Source: Leptolyngbya sp. SIOISBB
GTDB taxonomy: Bacteria > Cyanobacteriota > Cyanobacteriia > Phormidesmidales > Phormidesmidaceae
Direction of reading: 5' to 3'
Length of the DNA: 64,000 bases
Assembly (NCBI GenBank): GCA_010671905.1
Contig: JAAHII010000001.1
Coordinates: forward strand, 6,348,026 to 6,412,025
Below the pieces are notes generated by a model. It ran no database searches. It was given only the letters and a program-made list of their open reading frames with translations, and was not told the DNA's origin. This document shows, in pieces, positions 25,134 through 31,830 of the stretch. A program made the position numbers and the translations under genes. Position 1 is the first letter of the stretch; the number at the start of each line of letters is the position of its first letter.

Positions 25134-25649
25134 CTAAGCGATGGCGTCTTTATCGAGATTCTCGCGACGCAGTTCATCGAAGTTCACCGCGTCTTTATCG
25201 AGATTGCGGCGGCGCAGCTCGTCAAAATCCTCGCCTCTTAATGCCACCTCAACAACAGCATCTTTATCGAGGTTCTCGCGGCGCAACTCATCAAAGTCAA
25301 CGGCATCCTTATCCAAGTTTTCGCGGCGTAGTTCGTCGAAGTCGATGCCTTTGGCGAGCACTTCGTAGACGGCATCCTTGTCGAGGTTCTCGCGGCGCAA
25401 CTCATCGAAATCAACGGCGTCCTTATCCAAGTTTTCGCGGCGTAGTTCATCAAAGTCGATGCCTTTGACTTGAATGGTGTGAACGGCATCCTTGTCGAGG
25501 TTCTCGCGGCGCAACTCGTCGAAATCAACGGCGTCTTTGTCGAGGTTTTCTTGACGCAGTTCGTCAAAATCAGGAGCGGCGTAAGTAGCGGGAGCGATGG
25601 CGATAGAAACAGCGGTCAATGCAGTGAGGGCGAATGCAATGCCTTTCAT
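25134..25649 (-). CDS. Secreted repeat protein, eight DFDELRRENLDKDAV units (171 aa)
   Basis: A signal peptide (MKGIAFALTALTAVSIAIAP..., cleavage about residue 25) precedes a mature chain that is almost nothing but repeats. Eight copies of DFDELRRENLDKDAV lie at residues 27-56, 65-94, 103-132 and 141-170, arranged as four pairs separated by 8-residue spacers (HTIQVKGI, YEVLAKGI, VEVALRGE). This gives a 38-residue (114-bp) higher-order unit. The repeat is highly charged and acidic, with DEL-x3-N-x-D-x-D spacing that recalls half of an EF-hand. Calcium or surface binding is plausible; no family was recognised. Near-identical DNA repeats mean recent expansion or ongoing homogenisation. The promoter block is shared with the mini-protein at 24068. 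Confidence 0.75.
   Translation of the reverse strand: MKGIAFALTALTAVSIAIAPATYAAPDFDELRQENLDKDAVDFDELRRENLDKDAVHTIQVKGIDFDELRRENLDKDAVDFDELRRENLDKDAVYEVLAKGIDFDELRRENLDKDAVDFDELRRENLDKDAVVEVALRGEDFDELRRRNLDKDAVNFDELRRENLDKDAIA
25140..25571 (-). repeat. Tandem 114-bp higher-order coding repeat
   Basis: Four units, each two 45-bp repeats plus a 24-bp spacer (the last lacks a spacer). The gttctcgcggcgcaactc- and gttttcgcggcgtagttc-type words recur along the array. Copy number could change by slippage or recombination in multiples of 45 or 114 bp without breaking the frame. Confidence 0.85.
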
Positions 25650-25690
25650 GGGGTGAACTCCTTCGTCGCTTTTGCGACTGAATCGTCTTG

Positions 25691-25721
25691 ATTTCTATAG
25701 TGGGGGGCATCCCTGAGCTGG
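25691..25721 (-). promoter_or_regulatory. Shared promoter block, copy B
   Basis: Read on the minus strand: gctcag, 2 nt, atgccc, 6 nt, atagaaat, 42 nt upstream of ATG 25649. It aligns with copy A at 24131-24161 over the whole 31 bp. Preservation of the promoter while the coding parts diverged suggests common control of the two secreted proteins. Confidence 0.6.
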
Positions 25722-25877
25722 TTCTGACGAGGAAATAAGCGTTACTTAATCCCTGCCTGAGAAAGCTGAGGAATATATTCAGCGAGGGCTCAGAAGTGCT
25801 GGGCTTTGCTTTGACCACACCTTAGGCACCAATCGGGAACTTGCTGAGAACTAAAAGAAGGAGAAATCGGGAATGTA

Positions 25878-25930
25878 TATAGCAGCAGAATGCGGAGGTC
25901 AGAATGCGGAATTAAAATGCTTGCCAGAAA
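25878..25930 (+). repeat. Left inverted repeat of the rodA-fragment block
   Basis: The sequence tatagcagca ... gcggaggtcagaatgcggaa ... ttgccagaaa is matched in reverse complement at 27044-27100, with about six mismatches over the inner 42 bp and one 4-bp gap further out. Confidence 0.7.
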
Positions 25931-26834
25931 TTGGTTTCAGCAATCCAGGGCGACCTGATCAAACTGCAGCTTGCTATAGGAATCACCCAAAAAATCAGCA
26001 GGTAAATAGCCTTGTTAATTGCGATCGCGGCGGTGCCCTGGTCCCTAGTTTTTTTGCAGCCTGATTTGGGCACTTCCCTCGTGTTTGGGGCGATCTCCCT
26101 CGGCATGCTCTACTGGGCCAATGTGAATCCGGGCTGGCTGGTGCTGATGATCTCCCCCATGTTGGCGGCGATTATGTTCCATTTTTCCATTCCGCTCTGG
26201 CTGGTCTGGTCGGTGGGCATGGGCCTGATCGCTTGGTTTACGTTGCCCTGGCGGCTATTTAGCACCGTCACGACTACGGCCACTAACTTGGTTTCTGGCA
26301 AGTTGGGTGAGGTCTTTTGGGGCCTGCTCAAGGATTATCAAAAAGACCGACTGATTTTGTTCCTGGACCCGGATAAAGATCCGCTGGGAGGGGGCTATCA
26401 CCTGATTCAGTCGCGCATTGCCATTGGTGCAGGTCAGTTGCGGGGGCGGGGATTGCATCAAGGTACGCAAACTCAGCTCAATTTTATTCCGGAACAGCAC
26501 ACTGACTTTATCTTCTCCGCCGTGGGGGAAGAGTGGGGCTTTGTAGGGGCGATCGCCGTCGTCGCCGCCTTACTGGTTCATCTGCCTGCGGCTCGTGCTC
26601 ATTGCCCAAAATGCGAAGGATGATTTTGGGTCGCTGCTGGTGATCGGTGTATTCTCCATGCTGATCTTTCAGGTGGTGATCAACATCGGCATGACGATTG
26701 GGCTCGCCCCCGTCACCGGGATTCCGCTACCGTGGATGAGTTATGGGCGATCGGCTTTAATCACCAATTTTCTGGCTCTGAGGATTGTCGAGTCGGTGGC
26801 CAGCCATCGCCATCGGCTGAAGTTTCGTGATTAG
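25931..26834 (+). pseudogene. rodA: rodA (SEDS cell-elongation protein) fragment, truncated and frameshifted
   Basis: The main frame (26012-26623) reads IAAVPWSLVFLQPDLGTSLVFG, DYQKDRLILFLDPDKDPLGGGYHLIQS, GLHQGTQTQLNFIPEQHTDFIFSAVGEEWGF: unmistakably RodA. It shifts near 26585 into LIAQNAKDDFGSLLVIGV ... GLAPVTGIPLPWMSYGRS. The N-terminal ~180 residues of a normal RodA are missing; decayed sequence just upstream (DLIKLQLAIGI) marks the last trace. RodA polymerises glycan strands for sidewall growth, but this copy cannot be active. It lies inside a block bounded by inverted repeats, so a functional rodA should exist elsewhere. Confidence 0.88.
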
Positions 26835-27040
26835 TCCTCGTCTTGCATCACAGACGCAAATGCAGCATGAATTGGCGGAACACTATCGCCTGAAGTCCTG
26901 TAGTTTTGGTAACGAACCGAATCGGCGACTGCAGATTTATCCAGCTTAAGCGGGTGCCGGTAACGCTGACTAGAGGACAAGCTGAGCTTCTTGCCTGGTA
27001 TAGCACGCAGTTTGATCAGATCGCCCTGGATGGTTGAAAC
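26835..27040 (+). pseudogene. R3H-domain protein fragment
   Basis: Directly after the rodA fragment the DNA encodes QMQHELAEHYRLKSCSFG followed by NEPNRRLQIYP, the end of an R3H single-stranded nucleic-acid-binding domain as in Jag-like or R3H-AAA proteins. One frame over it continues RVPVTLTRGQAELLAWYSTQ and stops. Neither end is complete. Together with rodA this is a block of gene scraps. Confidence 0.6.
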
Positions 27041-27043
27041 CGC

Positions 27044-27100
27044 TTTCTGGCAGGTATTTCAATTCCGCATTCCGACCTCCACATGCCGCATGCCGCGATA
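27044..27100 (-). repeat. Right inverted repeat of the rodA-fragment block
   Basis: The partner of 25878-25930 in opposite orientation (tttctggcaggtatttcaat, then tccgcattccgacctcc). It closes a 1.2-kb block containing only gene fragments. Confidence 0.7.
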
Positions 27101-27390
27101 ATTTGGGCTCGCAACCAAGGTCGTTTTGCCCTCAGATTAAGTGCGAATTAGAGACCGCCGCCGCTCACATGCACTGCAAATAAGCCGAAAGCCCTTATCA
27201 GCAGTGCATTCAACTCTCATTGAGTCAATCGAATCGCTGCGGTAAGCGGCGCTTATTTGGAGGGTGTGAGTCAAATTCACCTTAGTCATTTGGCTGAATG
27301 GCCATATGTCGCCTCAGTGAATTTGGTGCAGGCTGGGCAAACTAAGGAAGCGCACCCGCACTGCTGTATTTGTAAACTCTGAAGCCACCG

Positions 27391-27885
27391 ATGATTGCAT
27401 CTCCATCACGCCGTGATGACCTCTTTCAAGAACTGCGGCTACTGAGCCGATGCTATACAGGCTTTCCCAGACTATGGGATACCTACTTGCCCACGACCCA
27501 GGCGAACCGGATTGTCTTGCTCCTTGACGGCCAAGGCAGCGAGGCTGCCCCTTCGCCGATCTTTGATGGCGTGGAATGGCTGCGTGTCAGTGACTTAGAA
27601 GCTCCCATCGCCTTGTTTGTCGATGATGATGGCTATGTCAGCTCGACCAAAGTATTAGAAAGTTTAACGATTTATCTGTCAGGGGTTGAGGGCTACCAAG
27701 CGGCGACATTAGAGGCCGCTACAGCAACCATCACCCTCACGTTAAAAACGGCTACCTTGGAACCGTTTTTGCTAGGACTCGCGGTCCCGGTGTATGCCGA
27801 CGAAGGAACCTTGAGCTATTATCTCTTGCCTAATGGCACCGGCAATTGGCGGCGCGTAACGGTTGCTGAAATCGAACAGCTTTAA
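27391..27885 (+). CDS. Hypothetical protein (164 aa)
   Basis: An acidic soluble protein of mixed alpha/beta composition with no signal peptide or membrane helix. The centre is beta-like (IALFVDDDGYVSSTKVLESLTIYL; ATITLTLKTATLEPFLLG) and the C-terminus reads LSYYLLPNGTGNWRRVTVAEIEQL. No family was recognised. It is convergent with the xylanase gene and overlaps its end by 4 bp. Composition matches the chromosomal genes rather than the AT-rich accessory ones. Confidence 0.6.
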   Translation: MIASPSRRDDLFQELRLLSRCYTGFPRLWDTYLPTTQANRIVLLLDGQGSEAAPSPIFDGVEWLRVSDLEAPIALFVDDDGYVSSTKVLESLTIYLSGVEGYQAATLEAATATITLTLKTATLEPFLLGLAVPVYADEGTLSYYLLPNGTGNWRRVTVAEIEQL

Positions 27886-28877
27886 GCGGCGGCCCTTCCG
27901 GAACGTTGAGCATAACGGGTGAGTTCATCGCAGAGGGCCTGGTAAGCGGACTTGGGCTGCAAGTGCTCATCAAAGACCGCAGGCGTATCGTTGGGATCAT
28001 TCTCTGGCGGCACATGGCAGGCATACAAATCGCTATAGCCCCAGAGGTTACAGCTCTCGGCCCCGGCTTCTAAAGCGGCTTTAACAATCTGGCGATAAGC
28101 TTGGGCTTGCAGGTTGAACTTAACCGCAGACGGCAAGCTTTGAGCTGATTTGGGGATGCCGATGCTGACTTCACAGATATGGACGGTGACACCGAGCTTT
28201 CTGAGGTCGCGGATGGCTCCGGCGAGACGGATGCCGCTAATGGCTAGGGAGCGGAACACATCATGATGGAGTTGCATCCCGACCCCATGAATGGGAATGC
28301 CAGCGGCTTTGAGTTCGCGCACCATTTTGGCGATCGCCTGCCAGCGCCCAGTCGTATGGACGCGGTAGTCCAGGTAAAGCAGTTGGGCATGGGGATCCGC
28401 TTCATGTGCCCACTGGAAGCATTTGGGAATGAAGTTTTCGATGCTGCGCCAAATGGAGTTGCGAGGATAGCCGTCGTCTTTGAGGGCTTCATTGACGACG
28501 TCGTAGGCATAGATCCGCCCGCGATAGCGCTCGACGGTGGTGATGATAAAGTCGCGCAGCACGGTTTCGAGTTCTAGGCTGGTGAGGTTTTGCATCCAGG
28601 GAGCGTAGCTATGGTGCCAGCAGAGGGTATGGCCGCGCATTTTTTGCTGGTGTTGGGTGGCGATCTCAATGAGGGTATCGGGGACGCTGAAGTCGTATTG
28701 TTGCGGCGTGCGACACACCTCATGGCACTTCATGGCGTTGGCGGGCACGAGCAGGTTGAAGTGTTGGGTGTGGAGTTGTTGGTAGGCGGAGTTTGCGAGG
28801 AAGTTGCGTTCGCTGAGGGTGGCAGCCCCGAGGGTGAAGTGGCAGCGATCGGCGAGCTCGCGGAGGGTAGATGGCAT
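27882..28877 (-). CDS. Glycoside hydrolase family 10 (endo-1,4-beta-xylanase)
   Basis: A GH10 TIM-barrel enzyme. Visible family motifs are SERNFLANSAYQQL near the start, NAMKCHEV, MRGHTLCWHH (family RGHTLvWH), the acid/base Glu in YDVVNEALKDDGYP, a GVGMQLHHD segment, the nucleophile Glu in VHICEVSI (usually ITELD) and a C-terminal WGYSDLYACHVP. Length fits a single catalytic domain with no carbohydrate-binding module. I prefer ATG 28877 (MPSTLRELADRCHF), the usual GH10 beginning; the frame is open to 28967. No signal peptide is evident, so export is uncertain. It would cleave beta-1,4-xylan or a similar glycan, an unusual capacity for a cyanobacterium that may serve remodelling of its own sheath. 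Confidence 0.9.
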   Translation of the reverse strand: MPSTLRELADRCHFTLGAATLSERNFLANSAYQQLHTQHFNLLVPANAMKCHEVCRTPQQYDFSVPDTLIEIATQHQQKMRGHTLCWHHSYAPWMQNLTSLELETVLRDFIITTVERYRGRIYAYDVVNEALKDDGYPRNSIWRSIENFIPKCFQWAHEADPHAQLLYLDYRVHTTGRWQAIAKMVRELKAAGIPIHGVGMQLHHDVFRSLAISGIRLAGAIRDLRKLGVTVHICEVSIGIPKSAQSLPSAVKFNLQAQAYRQIVKAALEAGAESCNLWGYSDLYACHVPPENDPNDTPAVFDEHLQPKSAYQALCDELTRYAQRSGRAAA

Positions 28878-29087
28878 GAGGAGTGGGCGGAGAGGACGAT
28901 TACAGAATGCCCAGAGCCGGGAGGGGAATGCAGCTGTGATTGAACAAATTGTTGCGTTCTTAGACAAGACCTAACGGATCGTGAGGATGTCGCTCGCCTC
29001 AAATCAGCTCTCTCTGGATGACCCAGAGCAGCGGTGCGGGAGCTGGCTACTATTAGGCTAAGATGCGTTGAAATGATTGTTGTGTAG

Positions 29088-29245
29088 CATACCCAAGAGA
29101 AGATTACCGCCCTGCTCGAACTTACTGCTATTAAAGAGACTCGTGTCTATCAAGAAGGGCACGCAGAGGGTGAAAAGTGCTGATTATGCGACAGTTGCAG
29201 CGTAAGTTGGAAGCATTTTGGCACGGCAGTGATGAGTATTGATGG
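29088..29245 (+). pseudogene. Fragment of an Rpn/PDDEXK-family transposase-like protein (DUF4351-type tail)
   Basis: One frame reads ITALLELTAIKETRVYQEGH before a stop; another continues LIMRQLQRKLEAFWHGSD. The string L-x5-TRVYQEGxxEG is typical of the C-terminal linker in cyanobacterial Rpn-family putative transposases. The nuclease core is absent. This is a small scrap of a mobile gene. Confidence 0.5.
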
Positions 29246-29297
29246 CACTCAAGTTTGCCGTTAAAATTGCTTGGTAGTGTAGTAGTCAAACTATTTG

Positions 29298-29345
29298 TGA
29301 AATCGCCTCTTGCCGCAACTTAACCTACGGCAAGAGGCGATTTCA
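29298..29345. repeat. Perfect 18-bp hairpin
   Basis: Arms tgaaatcgcctcttgccg / cggcaagaggcgatttca, loop of 12 nt, about 57 bp upstream of the LRR lipoprotein gene. It is far longer than a typical terminator and has no U-tract. It could be a palindromic mobile unit end or a strong 5'-leader structure. Confidence 0.8.
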
Positions 29346-29402
29346 CCGCGATTTCAAAATAGCCGCACTCCTGTGACAACTTAAAGATCAAAAATAATCG
29401 CT

Positions 29403-30404
29403 ATGAAGAAAGCCGTTTTAGAAAGCTCATTAACTGTATTATCTGTTTTATTGGGGTGTGGAAGTACTGGATCTCAATCAGAGCAGAGCTTTCAGGCTTT
29501 CGGGACATTATCAAATATAGATTCTCTATCTAATCCAATTAGTCTTGAACAGATAACGCTCTCTAGCAAGAAAAGCTCAGAAACCTCCAGGTCGTTTTCC
29601 GATTGGTGTGTCAGCAAGGACTCTTTGAACGAAGGAGAACAGCATACGGTTGAGATACTTTTAGAATATGCTGACACATCAGACTGTAATGATGCTGAAA
29701 AAATGCTTGTCAGTCTTATTGATATTGACCTTGGGGATAGTCAGTTAATTGATTTAGCCCCTTTGGCTAGCCTTAGTAATTTGCAACTCCTTCATCTTTC
29801 TGGCAACCAAATCACAGATGTAACTCCTTTATTGAGTTTGAGAAACCTTCAAGAACTCATTCTCAATGAAAATAGAATTGAAGATGTTTCTCCATTAGGA
29901 AGTCTGAACGATCTTGTCATACTAGGCCTTAGAAAAAATTCAATCTCGGACATCACCGCCCTTAGCAACTTAAATGAATTGGAGATGCTTGGCCTTGGGA
30001 AAAATCCAATTTCAGATATAGCCCCTCTTTCTAACTTGACTAATTTATGGTTTCTCGAACTTGAAGAAGCTCATATTTCAGACATAACCTCTCTTGGGAA
30101 TATCAATAGTTTAGAGCTTCTTATTCTTGAAGGGAACCAGATTACAGATGTGGAACCCTTAGCTCATCTGACTAATTTACGACAGCTTGATCTTAAAGGA
30201 AATCAGATTATAGATGTAGAACCCTTAGCTCATTTAACTAATTTAGAGACACTCAATCTCGAAAGGAATCAGATTGTAGACGTGTCACCTCTTAGTGGTT
30301 TGAGTAATCTAATTGATCTTTGTGTCGATGAGAACCTTATTGTTCGTATACCCTCTGCACAGATCCAACCTACTTGTCTCCCTGAGCCACAAGTTCTAGA
30401 TTAA
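29403..30404 (+). CDS. Leucine-rich-repeat lipoprotein (internalin-like), 333 aa
   Basis: An N-terminal lipoprotein signal (MKKAVLESSLTVLSVLLGCG, lipid-accepting Cys at residue 19) is followed by a linker of about 85 residues. Roughly nine 22-residue leucine-rich repeats of the SDS22/internalin type follow (LxxLxxLxLxxNxIxDVxPL), from about residue 100 to 310. The repeats form a curved solenoid for protein binding. Lipidation would place it on the outer face of the cytoplasmic membrane or the outer membrane. The gene is AT-rich compared with most of the window and stands alone, so it may be acquired. The binding partner is unknown. Confidence 0.85.
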   Translation: MKKAVLESSLTVLSVLLGCGSTGSQSEQSFQAFGTLSNIDSLSNPISLEQITLSSKKSSETSRSFSDWCVSKDSLNEGEQHTVEILLEYADTSDCNDAEKMLVSLIDIDLGDSQLIDLAPLASLSNLQLLHLSGNQITDVTPLLSLRNLQELILNENRIEDVSPLGSLNDLVILGLRKNSISDITALSNLNELEMLGLGKNPISDIAPLSNLTNLWFLELEEAHISDITSLGNINSLELLILEGNQITDVEPLAHLTNLRQLDLKGNQIIDVEPLAHLTNLETLNLERNQIVDVSPLSGLSNLIDLCVDENLIVRIPSAQIQPTCLPEPQVLD

Positions 30405-30675
30405 AAGCAGTGCTTTCAAAATATCTAGTTCGAGATTCTAACGGCAGATCAGAGAAAAACGTGATTTCACAGACAATTCTCATGCGTAATCTCCTTAAAG
30501 GAGCATACTTTTCAAAAGCCACGAGCTACTGTGATTTCAGTTATTTTGATACACGGCATATTTCGCTTTGTTTCTAGAGATTGAAATTCAGACACCTAAA
30601 TCATAAAGCTTCTTGTACGATTTAGGTTTTCCTTCCAATCGGAAGAATGTCATACGATCAAAAGTTCTCAGATGA

Positions 30676-31146
30676 TTAGTAGCTTCTATTCTGTTTCTTT
30701 AGCCATTTTCGATCTTCACGACTTGATAGCTGAACATTGGCCAAGATTTCTAATCGCCTCAACTCAGCTTCTAAATCAGATTTGTTTAACTTTGAAGTAT
30801 ATTGTCCAGTTACTGTATCAAAGATAAAGTATGAGTGTCTTTTGCCTGCGAGAGAATCTTCGCGACTTGTGGGTCTTTCAGTAATTTCTCCTACAATATA
30901 TCTGTCATCAAAATAAATACGGTTAAGATAGTATCCAAGCTTTATTGCTTCATGGCCACCTAAAATCCTATGATCGCCGGAACCAAATACCACATATCTA
31001 TATCCATTTGTGAGAGGGTAACCACTAGTTGAAATTAATAAATCTCTCCTTATATCTTGGTACTTTTGAGCTAAAAAATATAATACAAGTATGCCTGAAA
31101 AAATGATAGTTAAATATACGACCCTCTTGTTCTTTAGCTTATTCAT
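30676..31146 (-). CDS. Membrane-anchored hypothetical protein (156 aa)
   Basis: One N-terminal transmembrane helix (VVYLTIIFSGILVLYFLA, residues ~9-26) after a Lys/Arg-rich start gives an N-in anchor. The extracytoplasmic domain of about 125 residues is beta-rich (GYRYVVFGSGDHRILGGHEA, IYFDDRYIVGEITER), with a helical, charged tail. No family was recognised. It is the next minus-strand gene downstream of the 2945-residue protein and shares the AT-rich composition of that gene's 3' end. That order would fit an immunity or partner protein, a hypothesis only; the intervening 680 bp with hairpins make co-transcription uncertain. Confidence 0.55.
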   Translation of the reverse strand: MNKLKNKRVVYLTIIFSGILVLYFLAQKYQDIRRDLLISTSGYPLTNGYRYVVFGSGDHRILGGHEAIKLGYYLNRIYFDDRYIVGEITERPTSREDSLAGKRHSYFIFDTVTGQYTSKLNKSDLEAELRRLEILANVQLSSREDRKWLKKQNRSY

Positions 31147-31436
31147 GATCTGATTGTATTCTGGAATTCAGTAGATTTCTGCCTATTAGCACATGCCAAA
31201 AAGTTAAGCCTGTTGATTTAATGATTTCTGCTGAAGACTAATACGATTAAACTATTTAAATCACCCCTTATAAAATATGTCAGTAATTTCCTGGATCTAC
31301 AGCTTGTGTGAAGGGATAAAAAGAGACATGAAGGAAAAGTGCTACAGTCGAAATCTAGTTTAGAGCCTACATTCCGAACTTCCAACTGGCACATTGGATA
31401 CTTAATAACGAAGGCATCAGGAGCACGGCAATTTTC

Positions 31437-31484
31437 TTTTGCTGAATTCTCAGTAGGATTTGTCTATATGAGAATTCAGCAAAA
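31437..31484. repeat. Perfect 15-bp hairpin
   Basis: Arms ttttgctgaattctc / gagaattcagcaaaa with an 18-nt loop. Confidence 0.8.
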
Positions 31485-31585
31485 TAATTTCAACTTACTG
31501 AAAAGTGTGACACTTCAAAGTGTGGAAGGTAAGGCATGACATTTTCTCGCTGAATAAAATGAGGATCTGACTCTGAAATCCTTGT

Positions 31586-31650
31586 ATAACAGAGCATATA
31601 GCTTCTTTGCCATACCTCACCGGAACAAGAAAAGCTATATGCTCTGTTAT
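31586..31650. repeat. Perfect 19-bp hairpin
   Basis: Arms ataacagagcatatagctt / aagctatatgctctgttat with a 27-nt loop, about 180 bp downstream of the giant gene's stop. It is too long and has too large a loop for a normal terminator, and resembles the ends of a small palindromic mobile unit. Confidence 0.8.
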
Positions 31651-31830
31651 GGCAGCTCCTCAAGTGTAATAGAATGCCTGCCCCCTTGGCATTTTCGCTG
31701 CTGAACTCCCAGTATCAAATGTCAAGCTTTTAGCGTTACTGGATAGAGCTTTGTCAGCTAATGAGAATCAACTAGCAAAAATCGTCTTGTAGTAGATACT
31801 CAAAAAACAGAGATAAGAAATGCTGAAGAA

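Larger units (their letters stand above)
31147..31830. other. Hairpin-rich AT-rich intergenic stretch
   Basis: No gene is supported in 680 bp. Two long perfect inverted repeats stand out (31437-31484 and 31586-31650), and the word gctgaa-ytcycagta occurs at 31441 and 31697. This is the 3' side of the giant minus-strand gene. Confidence 0.6.

Noticed and set aside
25141-25468. Long open frames on the plus strand and in the second minus frame across the repeat gene
   Set aside because: They are by-products of the in-phase repeats; only one frame has a signal peptide and a clear promoter.
25140-25571. CRISPR array
   Set aside because: The repeats are coding, in phase, with near-identical spacers of 24 bp that also encode a consensus; no cas genes are present.
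31339-31539. 66-residue open frame
   Set aside because: It contains one of the perfect hairpins and lacks start signals, so it is probably not coding.
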